Below are positions 7,794 through 14,502 of a stretch of DNA of 31,545 bases, in pieces. Source of the DNA: an uncultured Acetatifactor sp. Lineage in GTDB: Bacteria > Bacillota > Clostridia > Lachnospirales > Lachnospiraceae. The translations under genes were made by a program, and so were the position numbers. The notes below the pieces were generated by a model. The model ran no database searches. It was not told the origin of the DNA and saw only the letters and a program-made list of their open reading frames with translations. Positions within the stretch are counted from its first letter, which is position 1. Each line of letters starts with the position of its first letter. The stretch lies in contig CAJUAP010000048.1 in the NCBI GenBank assembly GCA_910584435.1, positions 1 to 31,545 on the forward strand. Direction: 5' to 3'.

Positions 7794-10312
7794 GAAAAAG
7801 TCTGGTAAAGCTTTTTGTTTTTTTCTGCACCTTTCTGTTGGCACTGGTAATTTTCAGCAAGTTAATGAATAAAGGCCATGATAATCTGACGATGGAAATG
7901 GCACCGGCCACACTTCCCATGGTGACCATGGTTATGGACGGAATGGAGTATAACCAGCTTCACGGTGTCACTGCTGCAACAGATATAGCATTTCAGAGGG
8001 ATACTGTGACCATATTGGGGAAGAACAGGAATACCGGTTTTATTGTGGATACCTATGGGCAGGATGTGATAGGCGTTTTCATAGAGGTAAGAACCATAGA
8101 TGGCGAACGGCTGATTGAAAATTCGGAAGTCAGTGAGCTGACAAGGGAGGGCGATCAGATTTCGGGAAATATTGCGCTGAAGGATCTGATTGAGAAGGAC
8201 AGGGAATATGCGCTGGCCATTTATCTTGCGCTGGAGGGAGGGCAGGCTGCCTATTATACTCGGATTCTGTGGAGTGATAATGTGCATGGTGCGGAAAAGC
8301 TGGGTTTTTGTATTGATTTTCATGAGAAACTGTACGACAGAGAGGCAGCTGCGGAACTGGCGATTTATCTGGAAACCAATGCAAGGCTGGAAGATAACAG
8401 TTCATTCCACAAAGTAAATATTCACAGCAGCTTCCGGCAGATGACATGGGGAAATCTGGACGTGGCGCAGGTGGGGGATTATGGGATTCAACTGACAGAG
8501 ATTGCGGAGCAGACGGCGTCCTTACGGGGAAATTATGTTGTGTCCACTTCGGAGGGAAAGAATACAACATGGTATATGGTGGAAGAAATTTACCGTCTCC
8601 GTTATACGGTGGACAGAATGTATCTGCTGGACTATGAGCGGACTATGACACAGATTCCGGATGCGGAGCAGATGTGTGCCAATGATAAACTGCTGCTTGG
8701 GATTACGGGAATGGATGTGCCGCTGCTGGAAAGCGATGATGGAAATATAGTGGTATTCCAGGTGGCAAATCGTCTGTTCAGCTATGATGTGGTGAGTAAT
8801 CGTCTGGTTCAGATTTTCAGTTTTTATGACAAAGAACATGGGGATGCAAGGACAATATATGCCGGACACAAAGTGAAGGCGCTGAATGTGGGGGAAGGCG
8901 GAAATGTACAGTTTGCCGTGTATGGATATATGAACCGGGGCAGGCATGAGGGTGAGGTCGGTGTGCAGATTTATACTTATAATGGCGCACAGAATACCAT
9001 AGAGGAGTTAGTGTACATTCCATATCATAAGACCCATTCTATATTGGCGGCAGAAATGGAGCAGCTGTTATATCTGAACCGGGAGCAGAAATTGTACCTG
9101 ATACTGGACCAAGTGATGTACAGGGTTGATTTGGCGGAAAAGACATACTCACAGGTATTGGAGATTAAGCAGGATGGGGGCCTGCTGATTTCGGAGGATA
9201 ACAGGATAGCAGTCTGGGCTGACGGAGAGGACAGCTATCATAGTACGGAATTGTATATTAGTAATCTTGGTGACGATACACAGAAAAAGATTTCTGCAGC
9301 CGCAGGGGAGTCCATTTGTCCGCTTGGATTTATGGGGGAAGATATTATATATGGTGTGGCGTATACAAAGGATATCAGGGAAGAAAGTTCGGGAGGGGTC
9401 TTTTTCCCCATGTATAAGATTTGTATCCGCAGCGCTTCCGGAGAATTGCTGAAGGAGTATACACAGAAGGATATCTATGTGACAGCATGTACCGTGTCCG
9501 ACAACCAGATTACCTTGGACAGGGTCAGACGTCTGGAATCCGGAGAGTATCAGGAAGTAATGCAGGATCATATTATGAATAACGCGGAAACGGAAACGGG
9601 AAGAAATATGATTGTTGCCGCGGACATTGATAAATATGAGCGTTACGTGGAAATTCAGACCAGGAAGACGATTGACAGTAAAAGTGTAAAAATAATGACA
9701 CCGAAAGAAGTGGTATATGAGGGGGGGAGAAGGCTTCTGGTGCCGGAAGAAGAGAAAAGAACCAGGTATTATGTGTATGATGTCTATGGTGTCAGCGGAA
9801 TTTATACCTCGCCGGCCGGGGCAGTGGATCTTGCATATTCCAGTGCAGGCGTGGTGGTGAGTGAACGGGGAGAATGCATTTGGCTGCGGGGCAACAGAAT
9901 GCCCAGAAATCAGATATTGGCAATTAAGGAGGCTTCGGCAACGGAGGAACAAGGGGCGCTGGCTGTATGCATTAATGCCATGCTTGGGTATAGAGGTATC
10001 AGCAGAAATACGCAGGAAGAGTTGGATGAGGGCCGGAAGGCAGCAGAGATTCTGCAGAAAGGGCTGGATTCGGATATCGTAATGGATCTTACCGGATGTA
10101 GTCTGGATGCGGTACTGTATTTTGTAAACAGAGATATTCCGGTGCTGGTGCTGCTGGAAGATGGTTCCGGTGTGGTATTGGTGGGATTCAATGAAAACAG
10201 TGTGGGTATTATGAATCCTCAGACAGGAACTATTTACAGAATGGGAATGAATGATGCCAAGGAGTGGTTTGAGCAGAACGGAAATCAGTTTATCACATAC
10301 AGAAGCTTGTGA
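7790..10312 (+). CDS. large membrane-anchored protein with C-terminal C39-like domain
   Basis: The function is not recognised. The 840-residue protein has one N-terminal membrane helix (about residues 7-27) and no lipobox, so it is probably anchored with the rest outside. The middle (about 60-680) is beta-rich, with repeated strand pairs such as NRLFSYDVVSNRLVQIFSF and QVMYRVDLAEKTYSQVLEI that suggest a propeller. The last 120 residues resemble a C39-type papain-fold domain: ALAVCINAMLGYRGI (Cys727), a VNRDIPVLVLL strand, then GSGVVLVGFNENSVGIMNP. The histidine expected just before VVLVGF (around 793-794) is absent, and the usual Asp-Pro is Asn-Pro (809-810), so peptidase activity is unlikely. 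It overlaps the methyltransferase by 4 bases and ends at a strong terminator. Confidence 0.85.
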   Translation: MRKSLVKLFVFFCTFLLALVIFSKLMNKGHDNLTMEMAPATLPMVTMVMDGMEYNQLHGVTAATDIAFQRDTVTILGKNRNTGFIVDTYGQDVIGVFIEVRTIDGERLIENSEVSELTREGDQISGNIALKDLIEKDREYALAIYLALEGGQAAYYTRILWSDNVHGAEKLGFCIDFHEKLYDREAAAELAIYLETNARLEDNSSFHKVNIHSSFRQMTWGNLDVAQVGDYGIQLTEIAEQTASLRGNYVVSTSEGKNTTWYMVEEIYRLRYTVDRMYLLDYERTMTQIPDAEQMCANDKLLLGITGMDVPLLESDDGNIVVFQVANRLFSYDVVSNRLVQIFSFYDKEHGDARTIYAGHKVKALNVGEGGNVQFAVYGYMNRGRHEGEVGVQIYTYNGAQNTIEELVYIPYHKTHSILAAEMEQLLYLNREQKLYLILDQVMYRVDLAEKTYSQVLEIKQDGGLLISEDNRIAVWADGEDSYHSTELYISNLGDDTQKKISAAAGESICPLGFMGEDIIYGVAYTKDIREESSGGVFFPMYKICIRSASGELLKEYTQKDIYVTACTVSDNQITLDRVRRLESGEYQEVMQDHIMNNAETETGRNMIVAADIDKYERYVEIQTRKTIDSKSVKIMTPKEVVYEGGRRLLVPEEEKRTRYYVYDVYGVSGIYTSPAGAVDLAYSSAGVVVSERGECIWLRGNRMPRNQILAIKEASATEEQGALAVCINAMLGYRGISRNTQEELDEGRKAAEILQKGLDSDIVMDLTGCSLDAVLYFVNRDIPVLVLLEDGSGVVLVGFNENSVGIMNPQTGTIYRMGMNDAKEWFEQNGNQFITYRSL

Positions 10313-10340
10313 GACAACTGCCGGCCATAAGATGAAAGGA

Positions 10341-10370
10341 CGCCGCAACCAATGGTTGCAGCGTTTTTTT
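10341..10370 (+). terminator. Rho-independent terminator
   Basis: CGCCGCAACC at 10341-10350 pairs with GGTTGCAGCG at 10354-10363 (9 of 10 pairs, loop AAT) and is followed by seven T residues. It closes the 6213-10312 gene group. Confidence 0.93.
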
Positions 10371-10727
10371 ACATTAAATCTGGAAATTCAAACTGGAAGT
10401 GGTAGCGCAGCTCTGCAAAAAATGATATAGTTTAATTAAGAATTTCAGACTATCATCAAAGGGCAGACTGCCATAGAAATTTGTAATAGAAAATTGTTAA
10501 TCAAAATTGTAATAGAAAATAGTCATAAAGATAGTCATAAAGATAGTCATAAAAATAGTCATAAGAAAAGTAATGGTGTAAGTCCAGCCAAGAAGTGTCA
10601 AGAGGAAATTCAAAACAGCCTCGGAACGGAGGTGCCCGGAAGGGTTTTCAGACGCGTATGCGGCTGAACAACCCTTCCCCTCAGGGGCACCGAAGTGCAG
10701 AGGCGGAACTTTAAATAGGAGGAGAAA
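10371..10727 (+). promoter_or_regulatory. regulator-gene upstream region with long hairpin
   Basis: This 357-base gap holds no gene I can support. Besides the 12-bp repeats it has a long stem at 10631-10691. GGTGCCC (10631-10637) pairs with GGGCACC (10685-10691), GGAAGGG (10638-10644) with CCCTTCC (10672-10678), and TTCAG (10647-10651) with CTGAA (10664-10668), with a six-base bulge on the right arm and a CGC-GTAT-GCG tip. An extended -10 box, TGATATAGT at 10423-10431, is a weak promoter candidate that would place repeats and hairpin in the leader of the regulator mRNA. No T-run follows the hairpin, so it is not a simple terminator. Confidence 0.6.
10519..10566 (+). repeat. four 12-bp tandem repeats
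   Basis: Four adjacent units of ATAGTCATAAAG (the last two vary in the final bases) occupy 10519-10530, 10531-10542, 10543-10554 and 10555-10566. They lie in the intergenic region about 160 bases before the XRE-type regulator gene. Just upstream TTGTAATAGAAAAT occurs twice (near 10481 and 10507). The array may be a protein-binding array or a replication-slippage product. Confidence 0.9.
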
Positions 10728-11615
10728 ATGAATATTGAAGTTGCAAACAAGCTTGTAGAGCTTCGGAAAACACATAACTTATCCCAGGAAGCGCTGGCAG
10801 AGAAGCTGGGCATCAGCAGACAGGCGGTTAGTAAATGGGAGAGGGCGGAGGCTTCGCCGGATACGGATAATTTGATATCGCTGGCCAGGCTGTATCGGAT
10901 ATCACTGGATGATTTATTGATGACCGGTAACGGACATTCCGGTTCCGATGTCGGTAAGGAGATGGGCCATATGGAACAAGGGGAGATGGAGGCCGGCATA
11001 CCAGGGGAAACAGAACAGGTGCAGCAGAGGACGCCGGAAACAGTGATGCGAAGGGAGACACAGCAGCACGAAGGGGCAGTCCTGAAGACGGCAGAGATGA
11101 TGGAGCAGCGGCAGCTTGAAGGAGTAATACTGAAGAAGGCAGAGCCGGTGGAACAGAGACAGCCCGAAGGGGCTATCCTGAAGACGGCAGAGCAATGGCA
11201 TCCCGAACCGGTAATGAAGAGGGAGCAGGAATCGGTTGTGATAATAGAGGAGGAGCGGCCGAAGATTGATTATAGTATGCTGCGCCATTTTCCCATCTAT
11301 GTTGTAGTGGCCATAGCATTTTTCATATTGGGCGCTTTCTGGAATGCATGGCATCCTGGATGGATGCTGTTCTTTATACCGCCTATGTGGCAGACCGCCA
11401 TGATGGCATTAGAGAAAGGGGATGCCAAATATTTTGCATATCCGGTATTTGTAACTTTTCTTTACCTCTGCCTGGGAGTGTTTGCTTCTTTATGGCATCC
11501 GGGATGGATTGTGTTTCTAACGATTCCGCTATATTATCCGCTGGTGAAATATTTCCGGAAATTATATAAAATACAGAAGAAAGAATTGGATGATATATTG
11601 CACCAGGTTCATTGA
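10728..11615 (+). CDS. XRE-family regulator fused to a membrane domain
   Basis: This 295-residue protein has three parts. Residues 1-65 are a Cro/cI-type helix-turn-helix domain (LRKTHNLSQEALAEKLGISR, then QAVSKWERAEASP). Residues about 70-175 are a charged Gln/Glu-rich linker with about three 16-residue repeats starting EGAVLKTAE, EGVILKKAE and EGAILKTAE (residues 115-161, bases 11070-11211). Residues about 185-285 hold hydrophobic segments in which the motif WHPGW occurs twice, each followed by a strand-breaking FFIPP or LTIPL hairpin, so the membrane part looks like an internal duplication. A membrane-tethered DNA-binding protein is inferred; the signal it senses is unknown. AGGAGG precedes the ATG closely. 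A terminator follows. Confidence 0.9.
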   Translation: MNIEVANKLVELRKTHNLSQEALAEKLGISRQAVSKWERAEASPDTDNLISLARLYRISLDDLLMTGNGHSGSDVGKEMGHMEQGEMEAGIPGETEQVQQRTPETVMRRETQQHEGAVLKTAEMMEQRQLEGVILKKAEPVEQRQPEGAILKTAEQWHPEPVMKREQESVVIIEEERPKIDYSMLRHFPIYVVVAIAFFILGAFWNAWHPGWMLFFIPPMWQTAMMALEKGDAKYFAYPVFVTFLYLCLGVFASLWHPGWIVFLTIPLYYPLVKYFRKLYKIQKKELDDILHQVH

Positions 11616-11660
11616 TTGTAATAATTCATTCGCCGAGATGAGAGAACATTAATTGTTTGT

Positions 11661-11690
11661 GCCCGCCAAAAGAGGCGGGCTTTTCTCTTA
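11661..11690 (+). terminator. Rho-independent terminator after XRE gene
   Basis: GCCCGCC (11661-11667) pairs perfectly with GGCGGGC (11674-11680) around a six-base loop and is followed by TTTTCTCTT. It ends the plus-strand regulator transcript before the convergent queT. Confidence 0.9.
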
Positions 11691-11732
11691 CTTTGTGCAG
11701 GAATACTTTGTACATTATTTGCGGCTGATAGA

Positions 11733-12230
11733 TTAACTGCAATATTGGCGGGGCTTAAATAAATTTTTGGCATATTTCTGCAGAGCGAAAAGCAATAGCA
11801 TGCCAAGAACACCGCAGGAAAGGATTTCTCCAAGGGTAACGGTTAAGAAGGAGAACCAGAGAGGTTTGATGCTATAGGCAAACAGCAGGACAGGCGGAAT
11901 TATGACGGCGTTGGCAATAATGGGCGGGAGGGGCGCCAGCCATTTATGATTCCGTAATTTCCAGGTTCCCAGGGCGGCAATCAAGGTTGCCAGAGAACCA
12001 AATATAATGTCTGGAAGCGCTGCACCGGTAAAAATATTGGCTAACAGGCAGCCGACAAATAATCCGGGTATGGCAGCCGGGGTGAAAAAGGGTAGAATGG
12101 TCAGGGCTTCCGAGAAACGGAGTTGGACGGCATAATTTGCCAATCCAAAGGCGTTGGCCAGAAATGTCAGCACAACATAAAGAGCAGCAATCGCAGCTGC
12201 ATGAGTGAGGTACATGGTTTTCTTGTTCAT
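11733..12230 (-). CDS. queT: QueT-type queuosine precursor transporter (ECF S-component)
   Basis: This 165-residue, very hydrophobic protein has about five to six membrane segments and the QueT-family stretches AAIAALYVVLTFLANAFGLA, VQLRFSEALTILPFFTPAAI and PGLFVGCLLANIF. It would be the substrate-binding component of an energy-coupling-factor transporter importing a queuosine precursor such as preQ1, using ECF module genes encoded elsewhere. The assignment is reinforced by a preQ1-I riboswitch directly in front of the gene, overlapping the ribosome site. It is transcribed alone from a strong promoter at 12329-12356. Confidence 0.95.
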   Translation of the reverse strand: MNKKTMYLTHAAAIAALYVVLTFLANAFGLANYAVQLRFSEALTILPFFTPAAIPGLFVGCLLANIFTGAALPDIIFGSLATLIAALGTWKLRNHKWLAPLPPIIANAVIIPPVLLFAYSIKPLWFSFLTVTLGEILSCGVLGMLLLFALQKYAKNLFKPRQYCS

Positions 12231-12243
12231 TTTTTCTTCTCCT

Positions 12244-12281
12244 TTAGTTTTGTTTTACGTGAGGAAGGTCTCGAACTCACG
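12244..12281 (-). promoter_or_regulatory. preQ1-I riboswitch
   Basis: Read on the minus strand, the element has P1 arms CGTGAG (12281-12276) and CTCACG (12263-12258), the loop TTCGAGACCTTC, and the A-rich tail TAAAACAAAACTAA (12257-12244). This matches the known preQ1-I layout of a hairpin followed by an AAAA...ACTAA tail that folds back into a pseudoknot. The tail runs directly into the ribosome site AAGGAG (12244-12239) of queT, so ligand binding is expected to block translation. No terminator is visible in the leader. Confidence 0.9.
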
Positions 12282-12328
12282 GATTGTATTTGGAAAAGAC
12301 TTATTTTTATGGGCTTTTCCGAAGTCTA

Positions 12329-12356
12329 ATTATATAGGAAAAGCGGAAAATGTCAA
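12329..12356 (-). promoter_or_regulatory. sigma-70-type promoter of queT
   Basis: On the minus strand TTGACA (12356-12351) and TATAAT (12334-12329) are both perfect consensus boxes separated by 16 bases. The start would be near 12322, giving a leader of about 90 bases that contains the preQ1 riboswitch. Confidence 0.85.
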
Positions 12357-12519
12357 GCCCTGACTCAAATTTTGACTTAACTTTTGTAACAGTTCAGCCA
12401 TGCCATTCATAAGTCTTGACAATAGAAAGCCTGCTTTCTATTTATGGATGAAATGTATATTTTCACCAACAATCAGGTAATATTGCCGACATCTTATTAT
12501 CTGGAACATTCATACATTC

Positions 12520-12555
12520 AAATGTTAAAAGAGCCGCTTGAAAAACAAGCAGCTC
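12520..12555 (-). terminator. minus-strand hairpin terminator
   Basis: On the minus strand GAGCTGCTTG and CAAGCGGCTC form a stem with one mismatch around a TTTTT loop (bases 12555-12531), followed by TTTTAACATTTG. It would stop transcripts reading from the decayed toxin locus toward queT. Confidence 0.65.
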
Positions 12556-12566
12556 TAGTGTATAAT
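12538..12566 (+). promoter_or_regulatory. promoter of putative antisense RNA
   Basis: TTGAAA at 12538-12543 and a perfect TATAAT at 12561-12566 are separated by exactly 17 bases. Transcription would begin near 12573 and run toward the decayed toxin gene on the other strand, ending at the hairpin at 12629-12672. Confidence 0.75.
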
Positions 12567-12572
12567 CTACTT

Positions 12573-12672
12573 AGAAAGCTGATCGGACATGAAGGTCCGA
12601 TTTGCCCCCAGTAAAAATATTATTAAAGAATAAGCATCTGAACTTTGTGAGGGTTGGGATGCTTATTTCTTT
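12573..12672 (+). ncRNA. putative type I antitoxin antisense RNA
   Basis: From the promoter at 12538-12566 a transcript of about 100 nucleotides is predicted. It contains a perfect 7-bp hairpin, ATCGGAC (12582-12588) with GTCCGAT (12595-12601), and ends at a terminator with a 10-bp stem, AATAAGCATC (12629-12638) with GATGCTTATT (12658-12667), followed by TCTTTTT. Its 3' part is complementary to the end and terminator of the holin-like toxin gene on the minus strand. Convergent genes overlapping at a shared bidirectional terminator are the known layout of type I toxin-antitoxin loci such as fst/RNAII. The boundaries are predicted from motifs only. Confidence 0.6.
12629..12667. terminator. shared bidirectional terminator
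   Basis: A 10-bp perfect stem, AATAAGCATC with GATGCTTATT, has a 19-base loop. The plus strand is followed by TCTTTTT and the minus strand by TTCTTTAATA, so it can end both the antisense RNA and the toxin transcript. The stop codon of the toxin frame (12665-12663) lies inside the stem. Confidence 0.8.
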
Positions 12673-12743
12673 TTATGATTGTCTATGTAAGACAGAGCCG
12701 CAAAGATAACAAGCAATCATGTCAAAACTTCCATCACGCTCAT
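12663..12743 (-). pseudogene. decayed holin-like toxin (Hol_Tox type) with in-frame stop
   Basis: The minus-strand frame reads MSVMEVLT, then a TGA stop (12719-12717), then LLVIFAALSYIDNHKKK and a stop. Without the TGA this would be a roughly 26-residue peptide with an acidic start, one membrane helix and a lysine-rich tail, the usual form of the putative holin-like toxin family (PF16935 type). The leader GGGTGATGCCC just before the ATG is also typical of these genes as I know them. The premature stop after eight codons would abolish the toxin, and no good promoter is visible upstream on the minus strand. An antisense RNA gene faces it. Recoding of the TGA is possible but unlikely. Confidence 0.7.
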
Positions 12744-13201
12744 GGGCATCACCCTTTTTCGTAAGATTAGAGGGCATCGCCCAGCGTGGGATCCGCTCAC
12801 TCGTGTTTATCAGTATCGAAACGGGCATATTGCGGAAATCGGAAGCTTTGAAACGGATATCCGCTCCTGCAGGCTGGAGCAGGGAGGTATGTTGAGCGGC
12901 GAGGTGTTGCGGGAGACTGCCGGTTCAGACTGGATCAGAATGAACTGGGGTATAAACATGTGGCGGATGTGTTTTGGGGAGGGTATCTGGCAGGTCAGGT
13001 GTAAGGGGCGCTGCTTTTTCTGAACTGTTGTAACAGCTCAGTGACCTGTCTGGCCTGTTATGAACTGTTAATTTGAGAACTACACTGTTATTTTCTGCAT
13101 CTGGACGAATGAGGAAAAATATGGTAAAATGTCAATATTTAAAGTAGGAAGCTGTCGAAAGGTTATCCTATACATATCATATTCATCAGGAGGCAGAAAA
13201 C
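12744..13201 (+). other. gene-free stretch with possible coding relic and palindrome
   Basis: No intact gene can be supported in this 458-base stretch. Around 12915-12998 one frame reads DCRFRLDQNELGYKHVADVF, then WGGYLAGQV and a stop, which looks protein-like. The upstream part reads better in another frame (YQYRNGHIAEIGSFETDIRS), so the stretch may be the frameshifted end of a lost gene; I cannot name it. At 13020-13041 a 22-bp near-perfect palindrome, CTGAACTGTT-GT-AACAGCTCAG, occurs, and TGAACTGTTA appears again at 13061-13070. The last 130 bases lead to the next gene, without a clear promoter. Confidence 0.4.
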
Positions 13202-13720
13202 GTGAAAACAGAAAAAATCCCGATTTTAGTGGGAATCGTATTGATTATTTTGCTGGCATTTTTAATTGTATGGAAGGCAGATATTCTTGGGGTGTCGGGC
13301 AGCAGGCTGGAACAGGACGCCAGAGAAAGACACAATGTCCCAAGCAGTTGGGAACTTGTTCAGGCGGTCAATGAAGATATCTGTGCGATGCTTTTTTATG
13401 ATGAGGACGTACAGCAATATGTGTATTCTGTTTATTTGACCAGGGAAGGATTATCATACGGATACTTTTTTGCAGAGGGTGGTACGGAGAAACTTATGTC
13501 AGAGAAAGTAAAAGGGATTGCTTTTGAAAACAAAGGAATTGTATTGCTGTCTTTGAATCAGGACAATATATGTAAGGTTGTCACAGGGAATGGCGCTGCT
13601 GAGGAAATCATGCCGGTGGAGCCGACGAAACCTTTTGCACTGGTGCTTCCGGCTGATTGCAGTGAGATTGCCATGTATGATGCCAAGGATAATGTAGTGA
13701 CATTATACGATACCAAGTAG
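13202..13720 (+). CDS. membrane-anchored protein of unknown function
   Basis: The function is not recognised. The 172-residue protein starts with GTG, supported by AGGAGG at 13189-13194. It has one N-terminal membrane helix (about residues 7-24, IPILVGIVLIILLAFLIVW) and a moderately acidic outer domain of about 145 residues. That domain has short alternating strands (CAMLFYDEDVQQYVYSVYLT, then GLSYGYFFAEGG) and a lone pair of cysteines that are not in a CxxC arrangement. It has no lipobox and no catalytic motif I can identify. The gene stands alone between the relic region and a bidirectional terminator. Confidence 0.8.
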   Translation: MKTEKIPILVGIVLIILLAFLIVWKADILGVSGSRLEQDARERHNVPSSWELVQAVNEDICAMLFYDEDVQQYVYSVYLTREGLSYGYFFAEGGTEKLMSEKVKGIAFENKGIVLLSLNQDNICKVVTGNGAAEEIMPVEPTKPFALVLPADCSEIAMYDAKDNVVTLYDTK

Positions 13721-13794
13721 TGTCTGAAAAATATCTTGTTTGTTATCTTGTCTATATTGTTTTATGTAAAGAGAATTATAAGAAAATTGTGTAA

Positions 13795-13820
13795 AAAATG
13801 TCCGCTTTGGCGGACATTTT
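13795..13820. terminator. bidirectional terminator between convergent genes
   Basis: AAAATGTCCGC (13795-13805) pairs perfectly with GCGGACATTTT (13810-13820) around TTTG. It lies between the convergent 13202-13720 gene and bioY, and the A/T ends of the arms make it usable from both sides. Confidence 0.9.
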
Positions 13821-13862
13821 AGTTAGAACGGGAAGTCAAGGTATTAATTATCAGAAAAGGAA

Positions 13863-14432
13863 TCAGAGTAAGTCTGCTTTTTTTAATCGTGTGCGCAGTT
13901 CCCGGCCAAGTGTGGCAGCAAGGACTAATTTTACCAGATCAAAGGGAATATAAGGCAGAACACCTGCAGCAAGCGCTTCGGGAAATGTATAGGAACTTTG
14001 AAAGGCCAGCCACACGGTGCCGAATAAATAGCAGACACAGGTGCCGATGAGCATTCCTGCAAAGGTGAGAAGAATGCGATTTCCCCATCTGTCAATAAAG
14101 TAACCGCATATCAATGCCATAAATAGATAGCCCACAATATATCCTCCTGTGGGGCCGAATAATTTGCCGGGGCCTCCTGTGAAACCGGTGAATACAGGAA
14201 GTCCTGCAAGGCCCAGCAAAATATAAATGACAACACTAATAGTACCGATTTTCATTCCCGCCACAGATACAACAAAATAAATTCCCAGGAATCCCAGGGA
14301 AATTGGTACGGGACTGACAGGAATTTGGAATGATATGGGAGCCAGAATGCAGATCACTGCTGACATCAGACCTGTTAATGCCAACTGCTTTACCTGGAAG
14401 CCCGGCTTTGATGTGGTGCTTGCTTTGTTCAT
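13863..14432 (-). CDS. bioY: BioY biotin transporter (ECF S-component)
   Basis: This 189-residue membrane protein is the biotin-binding component of an energy-coupling-factor importer. It shows the family's hallmark stretches: PISFQIPVSPVPISLGFLG in the first part, GLAGLPVFTGFTGG, then FGPTGGYIVGYLF, with about six membrane helices. The ATG at 14432 is preferred to the longer frame from 14531 because GAGGT lies just upstream and the longer frame would run through the promoter and operator. Regulation by BirA is likely: a strong promoter (14503-14531) is followed by a BirA-like inverted repeat (14469-14496). Confidence 0.96.
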   Translation of the reverse strand: MNKASTTSKPGFQVKQLALTGLMSAVICILAPISFQIPVSPVPISLGFLGIYFVVSVAGMKIGTISVVIYILLGLAGLPVFTGFTGGPGKLFGPTGGYIVGYLFMALICGYFIDRWGNRILLTFAGMLIGTCVCYLFGTVWLAFQSSYTFPEALAAGVLPYIPFDLVKLVLAATLGRELRTRLKKADLL

Positions 14433-14468
14433 GTTTCTACCTCTTTTTCTGTTTTTTGTTATAATAAT

Positions 14469-14496
14469 TGTAAACCAAAAAAGTAAATGGTTTACT
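14469..14496 (-). promoter_or_regulatory. BirA-like biotin operator
   Basis: An inverted repeat, GTAAACC (14470-14476) and GGTTTAC (14489-14495), with a 12-base spacer lies just downstream of the -10 box of bioY. Known Firmicutes BirA operators have TTGTTAACC and GGTTAACAA arms about 13 bases apart, so this is a close variant. Occupancy with biotin present would block the promoter. Confidence 0.75.
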
Positions 14497-14502
14497 ATTA
14501 AG

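Noticed and set aside
9149..10348. 399-codon minus-strand open frame opposite the C39-like protein
   Set aside because: It is long but lies fully antisense to a well-supported gene with a terminator, and its composition (His, Ile, Cys rich) is typical of a shadow frame.
10497..10775. Minus-strand frame with repeated MTIF
   Set aside because: The repeat peptide is the reverse reading of the 12-bp DNA repeats; the frame begins inside the XRE gene and has no ribosome site.
12742..13023. 93-codon plus-strand open frame
   Set aside because: Its first part is simply antisense to the toxin leader and its composition changes along the frame; there is no ribosome site.
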